Assembly: GCA_024654485.1 (NCBI GenBank) | Contig: JANLHO010000043.1 | Location: 1 to 15,426, forward strand | Length of the DNA stretch: 15,426 nucleotides | DNA from: Patescibacteria group bacterium | GTDB taxonomy: Bacteria; Patescibacteriota; Minisyncoccia; Phycocordibacterales; UBA2100 | Direction of reading: 5' to 3' | Shown here: in pieces, positions 1-6,678 of the stretch | Layout of the letters: each line of letters starts with the position of its first letter | Numbering within the stretch: the first letter of the stretch is position 1 | Notes under the pieces: model-generated | The model's input: the letters and a program-made list of their open reading frames with translations, nothing else | The model's database searches: none | Told to the model about the DNA's origin: nothing | Translations under genes and position numbers: made by a program

Positions 1-353
1 CATACGAAGCGCATTATAACTATCCAGAGGAAAAGGGCGGCATACGGCATGCTGCACAGTATCACGAACGCTTGCGCCATGTCCTTGATGGCTCCTATCT
101 TGGGATCAAAGTCCGGCTCTATCTTGTTGCAGATGTCCTCAACGGCCGTGTTGATGACCTCCGCCGCGAGCACCAGACACCCGAATGAGAAAAGGATGAC
201 AAGAGTGAAGGGCGTCGCGCCAAGAAGCCACGCCAGCAGAAGGCCGGCCGTTGCGAGTGCTATCTGATACGCGAAATGCCACTCCTCGCGCCACACGATG
301 CAGAGGCCCCTGAAGCCGTTCCGAATATCTCCTACCTTCCGGAATATCTTCAT
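1..353 (-). CDS. dgkA: Diacylglycerol kinase / undecaprenol kinase family protein (3' end cut by window)
   Basis: Small integral membrane lipid kinase of the prokaryotic DgkA family, which phosphorylates diacylglycerol or undecaprenol at the inner face of the membrane using ATP. I translated it by hand from the ATG at 353-351; 117 residues are visible and the reading frame runs off the window. The family signature AAEVINTAVED (residues 63-73) carries the expected Glu65 and Asn68 of the active site. REEWHF (22-27) matches the conserved acidic N-terminal helix, and KDMAQAFV (90-97) matches the family's KD-A-AV motif. Three hydrophobic segments lie at about 29-45, 49-66 and 93-116, as in the trimeric E. 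coli enzyme. It starts 16 bp after the ZIP transporter stop on the same strand, so the two are probably co-transcribed. No clear Shine-Dalgarno sequence is visible. DgkA and undecaprenol kinase cannot be told apart from this sequence; with murB nearby, undecaprenol recycling is a reasonable guess. Confidence 0.87.
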   Translation of the reverse strand, partial: MKIFRKVGDIRNGFRGLCIVWREEWHFAYQIALATAGLLLAWLLGATPFTLVILFSFGCLVLAAEVINTAVEDICNKIEPDFDPKIGAIKDMAQAFVILCSMPYAALFLWIVIMRFV

Positions 354-369
354 GCAAGTAAGTACTGCC

Positions 370-1083
370 CTAGAAATGGGCGATAGAAAGGGCGACGTAA
401 ATTACGGCAATGCCGAGAGCTGTCATTGCGGTCGTCCATATGGTCGGGTGTCGGTGATGGCTCTCAGGCAGAAGGTCCGATGCGCCAATGTATATGAAGA
501 AGCCGCAGAATGCGGCCAGAATGGGAGCGAGGGCATTCTCGGGAAGTATGATAAAAAATGTTGTGATTATTCCGATGACGGGTGCCGCCGCATCCGCCAG
601 AAGCCAGCGAAGCGCCGTAAATTTTGACATGCCGTTTTTGAGCACAAGATTTACGGTGTTGATGCCGTCCGAAAAATCGTGCGCCAGAACCGCTACGGCG
701 ATGATAATACCGAGTGCCGACGATATCTGGAACGCGAATCCGATAGCAAGGCCGTCAAGAAAGCTGTGAAAGGAAAGGGTGCCGGCCGCCAGTGCTCCGC
801 GATGCCCGTGCCCCACTTCGTCGGCATGCGCATGCAGTATTACGACTCGGTCCAGGAAGAGGTACGCGACGAATGCGAAAGCAACGATGCTGGTTATCAT
901 GCCAATTCCGAAGTGTTCACCACCAAGCTCTATCGCCTCCGGCAGGAGCTCAAAGAACGCCACGCCGATTACGGCTCCCGCGCTGAAGCCCAATATCAGA
1001 TGCAGCTGGTCGCGGAAACGCAGAGCAAAAAGGCCGCCCAGAAGCGTCGCGCAAAATGTCGCAGCAGCTATTATCAGAAGCAT
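370..1083 (-). CDS. ZIP family divalent metal transporter
   Basis: Membrane permease of the ZIP (ZupT-like) family that moves Zn2+ or related divalent metals into the cytoplasm. At 237 residues it has about eight hydrophobic segments. Two metal-site motifs lie in the expected helices: HSFLDGLAIG (106-115) and HDFSDG (135-140). The second replaces the usual HE-x-PEG with Asp at both acidic positions, which keeps the charge. A histidine-rich loop, HAHADEVGHGH (84-94), fits the cytoplasmic metal-binding loop of the family, and ASDLLPE (201-207) fits a later conserved segment. The ATG at 1083 gives a normal hydrophobic start. A promoter is visible upstream (TTGCGA, 16 bp, TATAGT), leaving a very short leader. 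It is the first gene of a two-gene minus-strand unit with the lipid kinase. Substrate specificity (Zn, Fe or Mn) cannot be read from the sequence. Confidence 0.9.
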   Translation of the reverse strand: MLLIIAAATFCATLLGGLFALRFRDQLHLILGFSAGAVIGVAFFELLPEAIELGGEHFGIGMITSIVAFAFVAYLFLDRVVILHAHADEVGHGHRGALAAGTLSFHSFLDGLAIGFAFQISSALGIIIAVAVLAHDFSDGINTVNLVLKNGMSKFTALRWLLADAAAPVIGIITTFFIILPENALAPILAAFCGFFIYIGASDLLPESHHRHPTIWTTAMTALGIAVIYVALSIAHF

Positions 1084-1103
1084 AATTTACCGATGTCGGG
1101 TTT

Positions 1104-1131
1104 ACTATACCGTGCCGTGTTTTTGTCGCAA
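1104..1131 (-). promoter_or_regulatory. Promoter of the ZIP transporter / lipid kinase unit
   Basis: On the minus strand TTGCGA (1131-1126) and TATAGT (1109-1104) are separated by 16 bp, a good sigma-70-type arrangement. The predicted start of transcription is about 13 nt before the ATG at 1083, so the leader would be very short and has no strong Shine-Dalgarno sequence. It faces the divergent MliC-like gene. Confidence 0.6.
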
Positions 1132-1227
1132 TGTGCCGCAAGAGAACCCAAAAACATCCTGCGAGTGGATAAGTGGCCGGATATCCACCGATTCTGACAG
1201 GCAGAACATGCACGCGCAGCGCACATC

Positions 1228-1236
1228 TGGTATCCT
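1228..1236 (+). promoter_or_regulatory. Extended -10 box of the MliC-like gene
   Basis: TGgTATCCT lies with its 3' end only 6 nt before the ATG at 1243. No matching -35 is obvious, but the TGn extension can substitute for one. Transcription would start at or within a base or two of the start codon, so the mRNA would be leaderless. Confidence 0.5.
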
Positions 1237-1242
1237 AGCCGG

Positions 1243-1710
1243 ATGCCAGACGAAGAATCCGGCGTGCAAAAACGTCCCGTGAGGCGCAAGCTGCGGCTCG
1301 CGGACAAACTGCTCGCCAGCCAATCCTCCGCAAACATGCTCATAATCGTGCTTATAGCCCTCTCCGGCGCGGCCTTTGCGGGTGTCGGAGCGTACGCGAC
1401 GCGCCCTGTCGTCAACGTACACGCGGATGCTTCGCAGGTGGCGGCGGTATCGTATTTTTCTGAGGGCACCGTAAAAGCGTCATTTGGCTGCGCGTACGGG
1501 AAGTCCATAAGTGCCTTGTATGCGAAGGAGAGCGTGACGCTGTCGCTTTCGGACGGGCGCACGCTTACGCTTCCAAAAACCTCCGATACCACTACCGATG
1601 GGACGCATTACGCCAACCCGAACGACGGCTTTGAGTTCGTGGACAGCGGGAATTCGGCGTATATAGAAGAGCAGGGGGCGCGTACGTACGCGGATTGCGT
1701 CGCACGCTAG
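1243..1710 (+). CDS. Membrane-anchored MliC-type (C-type lysozyme inhibitor) domain protein
   Basis: 155 residues: a basic N-terminal cytoplasmic stretch (1-30), one transmembrane segment (about 32-51) and an extracytoplasmic domain of about 80 residues. The domain follows the MliC/PliC pattern: FGCAYGKSISALY (81-93), SLSDGRTLTLP (101-111), THYANPNDGFEF (121-132), and a terminal Cys. Cys83 and Cys152 would form the family's disulfide. Known members bind C-type lysozyme and block its active site. There is no lipobox, so the domain is tethered by the helix instead of lipid. In the two loops that contact lysozyme, the usual SG-x-RY is DGTHY (119-123) and the usual FWSKGDEA is FVDSGNSA (132-139), so residues important for inhibition in characterised members are changed. 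Fold assignment is fairly secure; inhibitory activity is uncertain. It lies 41 bp before lysS and has its own -10 box. Confidence 0.75.
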   Translation: MPDEESGVQKRPVRRKLRLADKLLASQSSANMLIIVLIALSGAAFAGVGAYATRPVVNVHADASQVAAVSYFSEGTVKASFGCAYGKSISALYAKESVTLSLSDGRTLTLPKTSDTTTDGTHYANPNDGFEFVDSGNSAYIEEQGARTYADCVAR

Positions 1711-1716
1711 GCTCAA

Positions 1717-1745
1717 TACACATCCTGCGCACTCTCTGCTATCAT
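1717..1745 (+). promoter_or_regulatory. Promoter of lysS with extended -10
   Basis: TACACA (1717-1722), a 17-bp spacer and TGcTATCAT (TATCAT at 1740-1745) form a plausible promoter in the 41-bp gap after the MliC-like gene. The -10 ends 6 nt before the ATG at 1752. This predicts a leaderless lysS mRNA and supports that ATG over the in-frame GTG, TTG or CTG codons further upstream. Confidence 0.55.
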
Positions 1746-1751
1746 GGCGCA

Positions 1752-3230
1752 ATGAGTGAGGCAGATATTCGCGCCGAGAGGGTCAAGAAGCTGCAGCTTT
1801 TGAAAGCCGCCGGCATGGAGCCATATCCGGTAGAGGCACATCGCGATATGAGTAACGCGGAGGTGCTCTCCACATTTGATGAATTGGAAAAGAGTAAAAA
1901 AAAGATACACGTCGGAGGCCGCATAATGTCGCGCCGCGGTCAGGGCGGCATAGCTTTTGCCGACATCTACGACGGCACGGCAAAGCTGCAGGCTGTGCTG
2001 CAAAAGTCGGAAATGCCGGAGGAGCTTTTTGAGCTTTTTGATGCGGCGTCGGACATCGGCGATTTCGTGGAAGTCTCCGGAACGGTTTTCAAGACCAAGA
2101 GGGGGGAGCAATCCGTACAAGTACATAAATGGCGCATGCTCGCAAAATCACTCCTGCCCATACCGAGCGAGTGGTTCGGCGTCAAGGACGAAGAGACGCG
2201 TCTGCGGGAGCGATATCTCGCAATGCTGCTTGATCCGGAGCTGCGCGCTCTCGTGGAGAGGCGAGCGAAATTCTGGCAGTCAATGCGCTCATTCCTCGCC
2301 GAGCGCGGGTTCGTTGAAATGGATACGCCGGTATTGGAAACGACGCCGGGCGGCGCGGACGCACGCCCTTTCGTCACCCACCACAATGCGCTTGATATAG
2401 ACGTCTATCTGCGCATCTCGGACGAGCTTTGGCTCAAGCGGCTCCTCGTCGCCGGCTTCCCGAAGGTCTTTGAGATAGGTAGGATATTTCGCAACGAAGG
2501 TCAGTCTCGCGAGCACCTGCAGGATTACGTGCAGCTTGAGACGTACGAGGCATACAGCGATATGAAGAAGGGGAAAGAGTTCGTGAAGGAGATGTACCGT
2601 CGCGTCGCCAAGGACGTGTACGGCAAATACTCCTTTGAAATCAACGGGCACAAGGTGGACCTCGCGTCGGAGTGGCCGGAAATTGACTTCACCGAAATTC
2701 TTAAGGAGAAATTCTCAATAGACCCGCTTTCATGCACGGAGGAGGAGGCGATACAGGCCGTCCGCGACGCGAAGATAGGTCCGCCAGATGGCGGAGGGGA
2801 GGAGCTCAACCTGCCGCGCGCCGTTGACCACCTCTGGAAATCTTTGCGCAAATCCATAAGCGGTCCCGCATTTCTCGTCGGGATACCCGTATATCTTGAG
2901 CCGCTCGCGAAGCGCTCCGCAAAGGACGAGCGCATAGTGGAGCGCCTTCAGGTCCTCATGGCCGGCAGCGAAGTGGGGAAGGGCTTTAGCGAGCTAAACG
3001 ATCCGCAGGATCAGCGCGGCAGATTTGAGGAGCAGCAGAAATTGCGCGAGGAGGGCGACGAAGAAGCGCAGAGGTTGGATACCGAATACGTGCGCGCGAT
3101 GGAATACGGCATGCCGCCGGCCTTCGGCTTCGGCGTCTCCGAGCGTCTTTTCGCTTTTCTTGAGGACAAACCCGCGCACGAAGCGCAACTCTTCCCTCTC
3201 CTGCGGCCCAAGCCGTCGCAGGGCATATGA
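1752..3230 (+). CDS. lysS: Lysyl-tRNA synthetase, class II
   Basis: Attaches lysine to tRNA-Lys in the cytoplasm. 492 residues, close to the usual bacterial LysRS length. An OB-fold anticodon-binding domain (about 52-133) precedes the class II catalytic core. Motif 1 lies around FLAERGFVEMDTPVLE (181-196), motif 2 is FRNEGQSREHLQDYVQLE (246-263), and motif 3 contains GFGVSERLFAFL (459-470) with the conserved Arg465. EYGMPP is the family signature just before motif 3. SELNDP and the RP-rich tail also fit LysRS. The ATG at 1752 is chosen over the longer in-frame extension to 1695 because that extension overlaps the upstream gene and a -10 box sits just before 1752. Residues 343-348 (GPPDGG) are encoded by a 16-bp palindrome that looks like a small insertion. 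Its stop overlaps the msrA start (ATGA), so translation of the two is probably coupled. Confidence 0.95.
   Translation: MSEADIRAERVKKLQLLKAAGMEPYPVEAHRDMSNAEVLSTFDELEKSKKKIHVGGRIMSRRGQGGIAFADIYDGTAKLQAVLQKSEMPEELFELFDAASDIGDFVEVSGTVFKTKRGEQSVQVHKWRMLAKSLLPIPSEWFGVKDEETRLRERYLAMLLDPELRALVERRAKFWQSMRSFLAERGFVEMDTPVLETTPGGADARPFVTHHNALDIDVYLRISDELWLKRLLVAGFPKVFEIGRIFRNEGQSREHLQDYVQLETYEAYSDMKKGKEFVKEMYRRVAKDVYGKYSFEINGHKVDLASEWPEIDFTEILKEKFSIDPLSCTEEEAIQAVRDAKIGPPDGGGEELNLPRAVDHLWKSLRKSISGPAFLVGIPVYLEPLAKRSAKDERIVERLQVLMAGSEVGKGFSELNDPQDQRGRFEEQQKLREEGDEEAQRLDTEYVRAMEYGMPPAFGFGVSERLFAFLEDKPAHEAQLFPLLRPKPSQGI
2780..2795. repeat. 16-bp palindrome inside lysS (TCCGCC-AGAT-GGCGGA)
   Basis: Two 6-bp arms around a 4-nt loop, read in frame as P-P-D-G-G. 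The same arms occur in msrA, uvrA and carB. It lies in a variable stretch of LysRS before the LPRAVDHLWKS helix, as expected for an insertion tolerated in a surface loop. Confidence 0.7.
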
Positions 3231-3772
3231 ATCAAGCTGTATTCGGGGGCGGATGTTTTTGGTGCACGGAGGCGATATTTCAGATGCTGAAGGGCGTCAC
3301 TAAGGTGGAACCGGGGTATGCGGGAGGCGATACGGAAAAACCCACATACGGACAAGTTTCCGGCGGATGCACCGGACACGCCGAGGTGATACGCGTGACG
3401 TACGACCCCTCGGTCATTTCATACGACGACCTTCTCACCGTTTTCTTCGGGACTCATGATCCGACAACGCCAAACAAGCAGGGAAATGACATAGGCACGG
3501 AATACCGCTCAATCATTCTGTACGAAAGCGAGGAGGACAAAACGGCTGCAGAGAAGAAGGCGAAAGAGATAGATGAATCACTCACAGACGGCACGAGGGT
3601 CGTCACGCAGATAGTGCCGATAGGCAGTCCGCCGGCCGGCGGATTCCATCCGGCGGAGAGTTATCATCAGAATTTCTACAAGACCAACACCTCCGCACCG
3701 TACTGCCAGGTAGTCATTGAGCCGAAGATAGAGAAGCTCCGGAAGCGCTTCGCCGAGCTGGTGAAGCAATAG
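3227..3772 (+). CDS. msrA: Peptide methionine-(S)-S-oxide reductase MsrA
   Basis: Reduces methionine-S-sulfoxide in oxidised proteins, normally recycled by thioredoxin. 181 residues. The N-terminal signature GGGCFWCTEA (7-16) holds the catalytic Cys10 with Cys13 nearby. Other family motifs follow: GYAGG (30-34), GHAEVIRVTYDP (50-61), THDPTTPNKQGNDIGTEYRS (76-95), and PAESYHQNFY near the C-terminus. A further Cys occurs in SAPYCQVVI and could take part in recycling. The ATG overlaps the lysS stop by 4 bp, and no independent promoter is seen. Residues 134-139 (SPPAGG) interrupt the usual P-x-G-x-F-P-AE segment and are encoded by a perfect 16-bp palindrome. Relative to remembered family members this adds about five residues. 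There is no fused MsrB domain. Confidence 0.95.
   Translation: MNQAVFGGGCFWCTEAIFQMLKGVTKVEPGYAGGDTEKPTYGQVSGGCTGHAEVIRVTYDPSVISYDDLLTVFFGTHDPTTPNKQGNDIGTEYRSIILYESEEDKTAAEKKAKEIDESLTDGTRVVTQIVPIGSPPAGGFHPAESYHQNFYKTNTSAPYCQVVIEPKIEKLRKRFAELVKQ
3628..3643. repeat. 16-bp perfect palindrome inside msrA (TCCGCCGGCCGGCGGA)
   Basis: A perfectly self-complementary 16-mer read in frame as P-P-A-G-G, placed just before the conserved PAESYHQ motif where MsrA proteins usually run straight through. It differs from the lysS and carB copies only in the central four bases. Confidence 0.75.
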
Positions 3773-3778
3773 TATACT
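3773..3778 (+). promoter_or_regulatory. -10 box of the D-2-hydroxyacid dehydrogenase gene
   Basis: TATACT begins one base after the msrA stop and ends 7 nt before the ATG at 3786. No convincing -35 is visible. The spacing implies a leaderless transcript. Confidence 0.45.
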
Positions 3779-3785
3779 GCGACGA

Positions 3786-4730
3786 ATGGCGAAGAATACG
3801 GTCATACTAATCACGCGCGATCAGGAGGCATTTCGCAAGAAGCTTCTGGAGATGAAGTTGCCGGAGATGGATATACTAGCTCCGCATACGCCCGAGGAGA
3901 TTCGCGAGCAGGCGGGAAGCGCGAACATCATGCTCGCCAATCCGCCGCTCGCGAAGGATTACATCAACGACGCGAAAGGGGTGGTCTGGATGCAGTCCAC
4001 CTACGCTGGAGTGGACGCCATGAACGCCGAAGGATTGCGAAAGGATTACACTCTCACAAACGTCCGCGATGTGTTCGGCCCAGCTATGGCGGAATACGCG
4101 TTCGCGTACATTCTCGCTTTCAAAAAAGAGGTTCTGGAAAACCTGTCGTATCAGCAGCATTCAGAGTGGAAGCAACGCAAGCTCGGACTTTTGGGTGATG
4201 AGACGCTTTGCATCGTCGGCGCGGGCTCCATAGGGAAGGAGATAGCGCGTATAGCGAAAGCTTTCGGCATGCGCACAATAGGGTATCGCAGCAAGGACGA
4301 GCCGGTGGAGCATTTTGATGAGATATTTTCCGGAAAAGATCTTCATAAATGCCTCGCGCAAGGGGATTATGTCGTGAGCGTCTTGCCCAGTACAAAGCAC
4401 ACGGACAACCTATTTGATAAGGCCGCATTCGGCGCGATGAAGCCGACCGCGCTTTTCATGAACATTGGCCGTGGCAATGCCGTTGTAGAAGAGGATCTGT
4501 CGGTGGCCGTGAAGGAAGGGAAGATAGCGAAGGCCGTTTTGGACGTCTTCAGGGAAGAACCGCTGCCCGCCGGAAGCCCGTTGTGGTCGGCAGACAATGT
4601 CTACGTCACGCCGCATATGTCCGGATACGTATTCACCGAGCGGGAGTTTGAGATATTTGCCGAAAATTATCGCCGCTTCCGCGCCGGCGAGCCGCTTATG
4701 TACCAGGTGGATTTTGATAAAGGATACTGA
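3786..4730 (+). CDS. D-isomer-specific 2-hydroxyacid dehydrogenase
   Basis: NAD(P)-dependent oxidoreductase that interconverts a 2-oxoacid and the D-2-hydroxyacid. 314 residues, usual length. The catalytic domain is split around the Rossmann domain. VGAGSIGKEIARIAKAFGM (144-162) is the dinucleotide-binding loop. The catalytic triad is present: Arg229 in NIGRG, Glu257 or Glu258 in DVFREEP, and His277 in TPHMSG. The overall pattern resembles glyoxylate/hydroxypyruvate reductase (GhrA-like) more than D-lactate dehydrogenase or SerA, but the true substrate cannot be decided from sequence. It follows msrA by 13 bp and precedes the metallopeptidase gene by 5 bp, which suggests shared transcription with the latter. 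No Shine-Dalgarno sequence is present; a -10 box lies directly upstream. Confidence 0.9.
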   Translation: MAKNTVILITRDQEAFRKKLLEMKLPEMDILAPHTPEEIREQAGSANIMLANPPLAKDYINDAKGVVWMQSTYAGVDAMNAEGLRKDYTLTNVRDVFGPAMAEYAFAYILAFKKEVLENLSYQQHSEWKQRKLGLLGDETLCIVGAGSIGKEIARIAKAFGMRTIGYRSKDEPVEHFDEIFSGKDLHKCLAQGDYVVSVLPSTKHTDNLFDKAAFGAMKPTALFMNIGRGNAVVEEDLSVAVKEGKIAKAVLDVFREEPLPAGSPLWSADNVYVTPHMSGYVFTEREFEIFAENYRRFRAGEPLMYQVDFDKGY

Positions 4731-4735
4731 CCTTC

Positions 4736-5125
4736 ATGAAGAAAAGTGATTTTGAGCTCCTGGTCGCCGAAGGGTACGAGCGGTTGCCGGAGTGGGTGCG
4801 CAGTAAGATAAAAAACGTCGCACTTCTTGTGGAGGATGAGCCGAGCACGGAAGACAGGCGTGCCGAAGGTCTCTCCGATGAAGAAACGCTGCTCGGCCTA
4901 TACAAGGGAATTCCGCTCTCCGCGCGCGGGGAGGAATACGGCGTGGGCATGACACTGCCGGACACGATTACACTCTATCGGCTGCCCATTGAAGAGGCGG
5001 CCGGTGAAGAAGGGAAGGATGTGCGCGATGTGGTCGCGGAGACGATATGGCACGAATTTGCGCATCATTTTGGGATGGATGAGGGGGAAGTACGTGAAAG
5101 AGAGCACCGGAGAGGAGGCTTTTAG
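4736..5125 (+). CDS. Small zincin-type metallopeptidase family protein
   Basis: 129 residues, matching the short bacterial metallopeptidase family with one HExxH motif (Zincin_1, formerly DUF1025). Family features visible are VEDEPS (32-37), ETLLGLYKGIPL (49-60), LPDTITLYRLPIE (74-86) and the zinc motif HEFAHHFGMDE, in which the two motif histidines and the catalytic Glu are intact. The protein ends shortly after the motif, as usual in the family. The substrate is not known for the family. The last eight codons (EHRRGGF plus stop) lie in the left arm of a large inverted repeat that continues to 5212, so that element supplies the stop codon. The gene begins 5 bp after the dehydrogenase, and GATACT 7 nt before the ATG could be a weak -10. 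Confidence 0.82.
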   Translation: MKKSDFELLVAEGYERLPEWVRSKIKNVALLVEDEPSTEDRRAEGLSDEETLLGLYKGIPLSARGEEYGVGMTLPDTITLYRLPIEEAAGEEGKDVRDVVAETIWHEFAHHFGMDEGEVREREHRRGGF

Positions 5126-5212
5126 AGTACGAGATTTTCCTGGTGAAAAATCTCTCCGCTTCCGCACGACGGCGCGGCAGAGCCTCTAAAAGCCTCCTCT
5201 CCGGTGCTTCTC
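5100..5212. repeat. Large nested palindromic element at the metallopeptidase 3' end
   Basis: Arms 5104-5127 and 5184-5207 are perfect 24-nt inverted copies. Pairing extends one more base outwards and then, past a one-base bulge, to about 5100 and 5212. An inner hairpin pairs GAGATTTT (5131-5138) with AAAATCTC (5147-5154). The element carries the metallopeptidase stop codon in its left arm, and its right arm ends just before the tyrS -10 box. No T-tract follows, so it is not a classic terminator, though the stem could protect or end the upstream mRNA. Its build (long outer stem around smaller hairpins) is like the uvrB insertion. Confidence 0.85.
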
Positions 5213-5217
5213 GCGCA

Positions 5218-5226
5218 TGATATAGT
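5218..5226 (+). promoter_or_regulatory. Extended -10 box of tyrS
   Basis: TGaTATAGT, 9 nt before the ATG at 5236. The same TGATATAGTG string recurs at 9804 upstream of uvrA. GGGGTGG between box and start could serve as a weak Shine-Dalgarno sequence, but a transcript starting about 6 nt after the box would contain almost none of it. Confidence 0.6.
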
Positions 5227-5235
5227 GGGGTGGTT

Positions 5236-6483
5236 ATGGCCACTTTGTCCGAAATTCTAAAGGAGCGCGGCTACGTCCACCAGTTTTCCGCCGAAAAGCT
5301 TGAAGATATCACCGACGGCCCCAAGCGCACCGTATACCTCGGGATAGACCCATCAGCCGACTCGCTCCACGTGGGCAATCTGGTCGGCCTGCTCGTATTG
5401 CGGCGTTTTCTGGAAGGCGGACACAAAATAGTCATACTCACCGGAGGCGGCACGGGCATGATAGGCGATCCGGGCGGCAAGAGCGAAGAGCGCAATCTGC
5501 TGGACGAGGAGACCATTGAGGCCAACGCCAAGGCGGTCGCGGCGCAGATACGCAAGGTTTTCGGCGGCGGCGATTTCATAGAAGAGAACAACGCCAAGTG
5601 GCTCTCGCAGCTGAAGATGCTGGATTTTCTGCGAGATGTCGGCAAGTACTTCACAGTAAACGCGATGATAAAGAAGGACATGGTGCGCGATCGCCTCAAG
5701 AAGGAGACCCCCATTTCTTTCACGGAATTCAGCTACTCGCTTCTGCAGGGATACGATTTTCTCCACCTCAACGAAGCGCACGGGTGCGACGTGCAGGTGG
5801 GCGGCTCGGACCAGTGGAGCAACATACTCGCGGGAGTTGAATTCATACGCCGAAAGTCCGAAAAAATAGTATACGCGTTCACTTGGCCGCTGGTCGTCAA
5901 CAAGGCGACAGGAAAGAAATTCGGAAAAAGCGAGGAAGGCGCCGTGTGGCTTGCTCCGGAGAAGACTTCCGTCTACGAGTTCTATCAATTCTGGCTCAAT
6001 ACCGCGGACGACGCGGTGGAGGAATACCTTTTTAAGATGACGATGCTATCCGCCGCCGAAATATCCGCCGTTATGGAATTGCACAAGCGCGACAAGAAAG
6101 AGAGGCACGCCCAGAAGCTGCTTGCAAGGGAAGTGACGAATCTCGTGCATGGAGAGGATGAGACGATGCGCGCGGAGTCTGTCTCGCAAGTACTTTTCGG
6201 CGAGATGGACCTGACGGCGCTTGATGAAGAGGCTATTGCCGCTCTGCGCAGCTCGGCACCTTCGTGTGAAGCACGGGAGGGCGCCCTCTTGGTGGATGTG
6301 TTGGTATCCTCCGCACTTGCAAAGTCAAAGAGAGAAGCGCGTCAATTTCTTGCCGACAAGGCCATCACGCTAAACGGAGTTGTGTCGGATGAAAAGCACG
6401 CTCTGACCGCCGGGGACTTCCACAACGGTCTTGCGCTTCTGCGCCGCGGGCGGCGCAACATGTGCGTACTTGTGCTATCCTGA
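5236..6483 (+). CDS. tyrS: Tyrosyl-tRNA synthetase
   Basis: Class I aminoacyl-tRNA synthetase that charges tRNA-Tyr. 415 residues, normal for the bacterial form. The Rossmann core shows YLGIDPSADSLHVGNLVGL, where HVGN (45-48) is the HIGH motif. GGSDQWSN binds tyrosine and ATP, and KFGKS (228-232) is the KMSKS loop, close to the E. coli version. A C-terminal S4-type RNA-binding domain (from about residue 350) is recognisable from SKREARQFLADKAITLNG. The ATG at 5236 is preferred over the GTG at 5230 because the protein then starts MATLSEILKERG, as usual, and the -10 spacing is better. Among the first fourteen isoleucines, ATA is used ten times. The gene lies between the large palindrome and a 38-codon ORF. 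Confidence 0.96.
   Translation: MATLSEILKERGYVHQFSAEKLEDITDGPKRTVYLGIDPSADSLHVGNLVGLLVLRRFLEGGHKIVILTGGGTGMIGDPGGKSEERNLLDEETIEANAKAVAAQIRKVFGGGDFIEENNAKWLSQLKMLDFLRDVGKYFTVNAMIKKDMVRDRLKKETPISFTEFSYSLLQGYDFLHLNEAHGCDVQVGGSDQWSNILAGVEFIRRKSEKIVYAFTWPLVVNKATGKKFGKSEEGAVWLAPEKTSVYEFYQFWLNTADDAVEEYLFKMTMLSAAEISAVMELHKRDKKERHAQKLLAREVTNLVHGEDETMRAESVSQVLFGEMDLTALDEEAIAALRSSAPSCEAREGALLVDVLVSSALAKSKREARQFLADKAITLNGVVSDEKHALTAGDFHNGLALLRRGRRNMCVLVLS
6473..6481 (+). promoter_or_regulatory. Extended -10 box before the 38-codon ORF
   Basis: TGcTATCCT at the very end of tyrS, 10 nt before the ATG at 6492. It closely matches the box before the MliC-like gene (TGgTATCCT) and is the main support for expression of the small ORF. 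Confidence 0.4.
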
Positions 6484-6491
6484 CCGAGAGT

Positions 6492-6608
6492 ATGAAAAAG
6501 GATACCAAGACCAGCAACATCCCTCCGCGAGTGGCGCCACGCCTTGAAGGCAAGGTAAAGAACGTCGGTATAAAGCCCAAGAAAAAGCCGAAGCAGAATA
6601 AAAAATAG
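6492..6608 (+). CDS. Hypothetical 38-residue lysine-rich peptide
   Basis: Begins MKKDTKTSNIPPRVAPRL and ends in a lysine-rich tail (GIKPKKKPKQNKK). It has 13 Lys and 2 Arg against one Asp and one Glu, so it is strongly basic, with no hydrophobic segment or cysteine. It starts 8 bp after tyrS on the same strand with a -10-like box just ahead. I do not recognise the family. Its composition would fit an RNA- or ribosome-associated peptide, which is only a guess. Proline-rich low-complexity content means a chance ORF cannot be excluded. Confidence 0.45.
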   Translation: MKKDTKTSNIPPRVAPRLEGKVKNVGIKPKKKPKQNKK

Positions 6609-6678
6609 AAAATAGCATCCCATAGGCTCACGAAGATAGGGACTGTTTTATACGAGGCGAATCCTGTAGAGTACTCTC
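6609..6678. other. Intergenic gap before the uvrB leader ORF
   Basis: Seventy bases with no convincing -35/-10 pair. TTTATACG (6648-6655) and TAGAGT (6667-6672) are weak -10 candidates, and AGAGTACTCT (6668-6677) is a short perfect palindrome that could be an operator half of something, but no known SOS-box consensus is recognisable. Confidence 0.3.

Noticed and set aside
1695..1751. A 19-codon upstream extension of lysS
   Set aside because: It overlaps the end of the MliC-like gene, begins with a non-ATG codon, and would put the lysS promoter inside the coding region. LysRS proteins normally start near the ATG at 1752.
5230..5235. GTG at 5230 as the tyrS start
   Set aside because: It would add two residues and leave only three bases after the -10 box; the ATG at 5236 gives the usual N-terminus.
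5353..5988. A 211-codon minus-strand frame opposite tyrS
   Set aside because: It is fully covered by the conserved catalytic core of tyrS and has no promoter or domain of its own.
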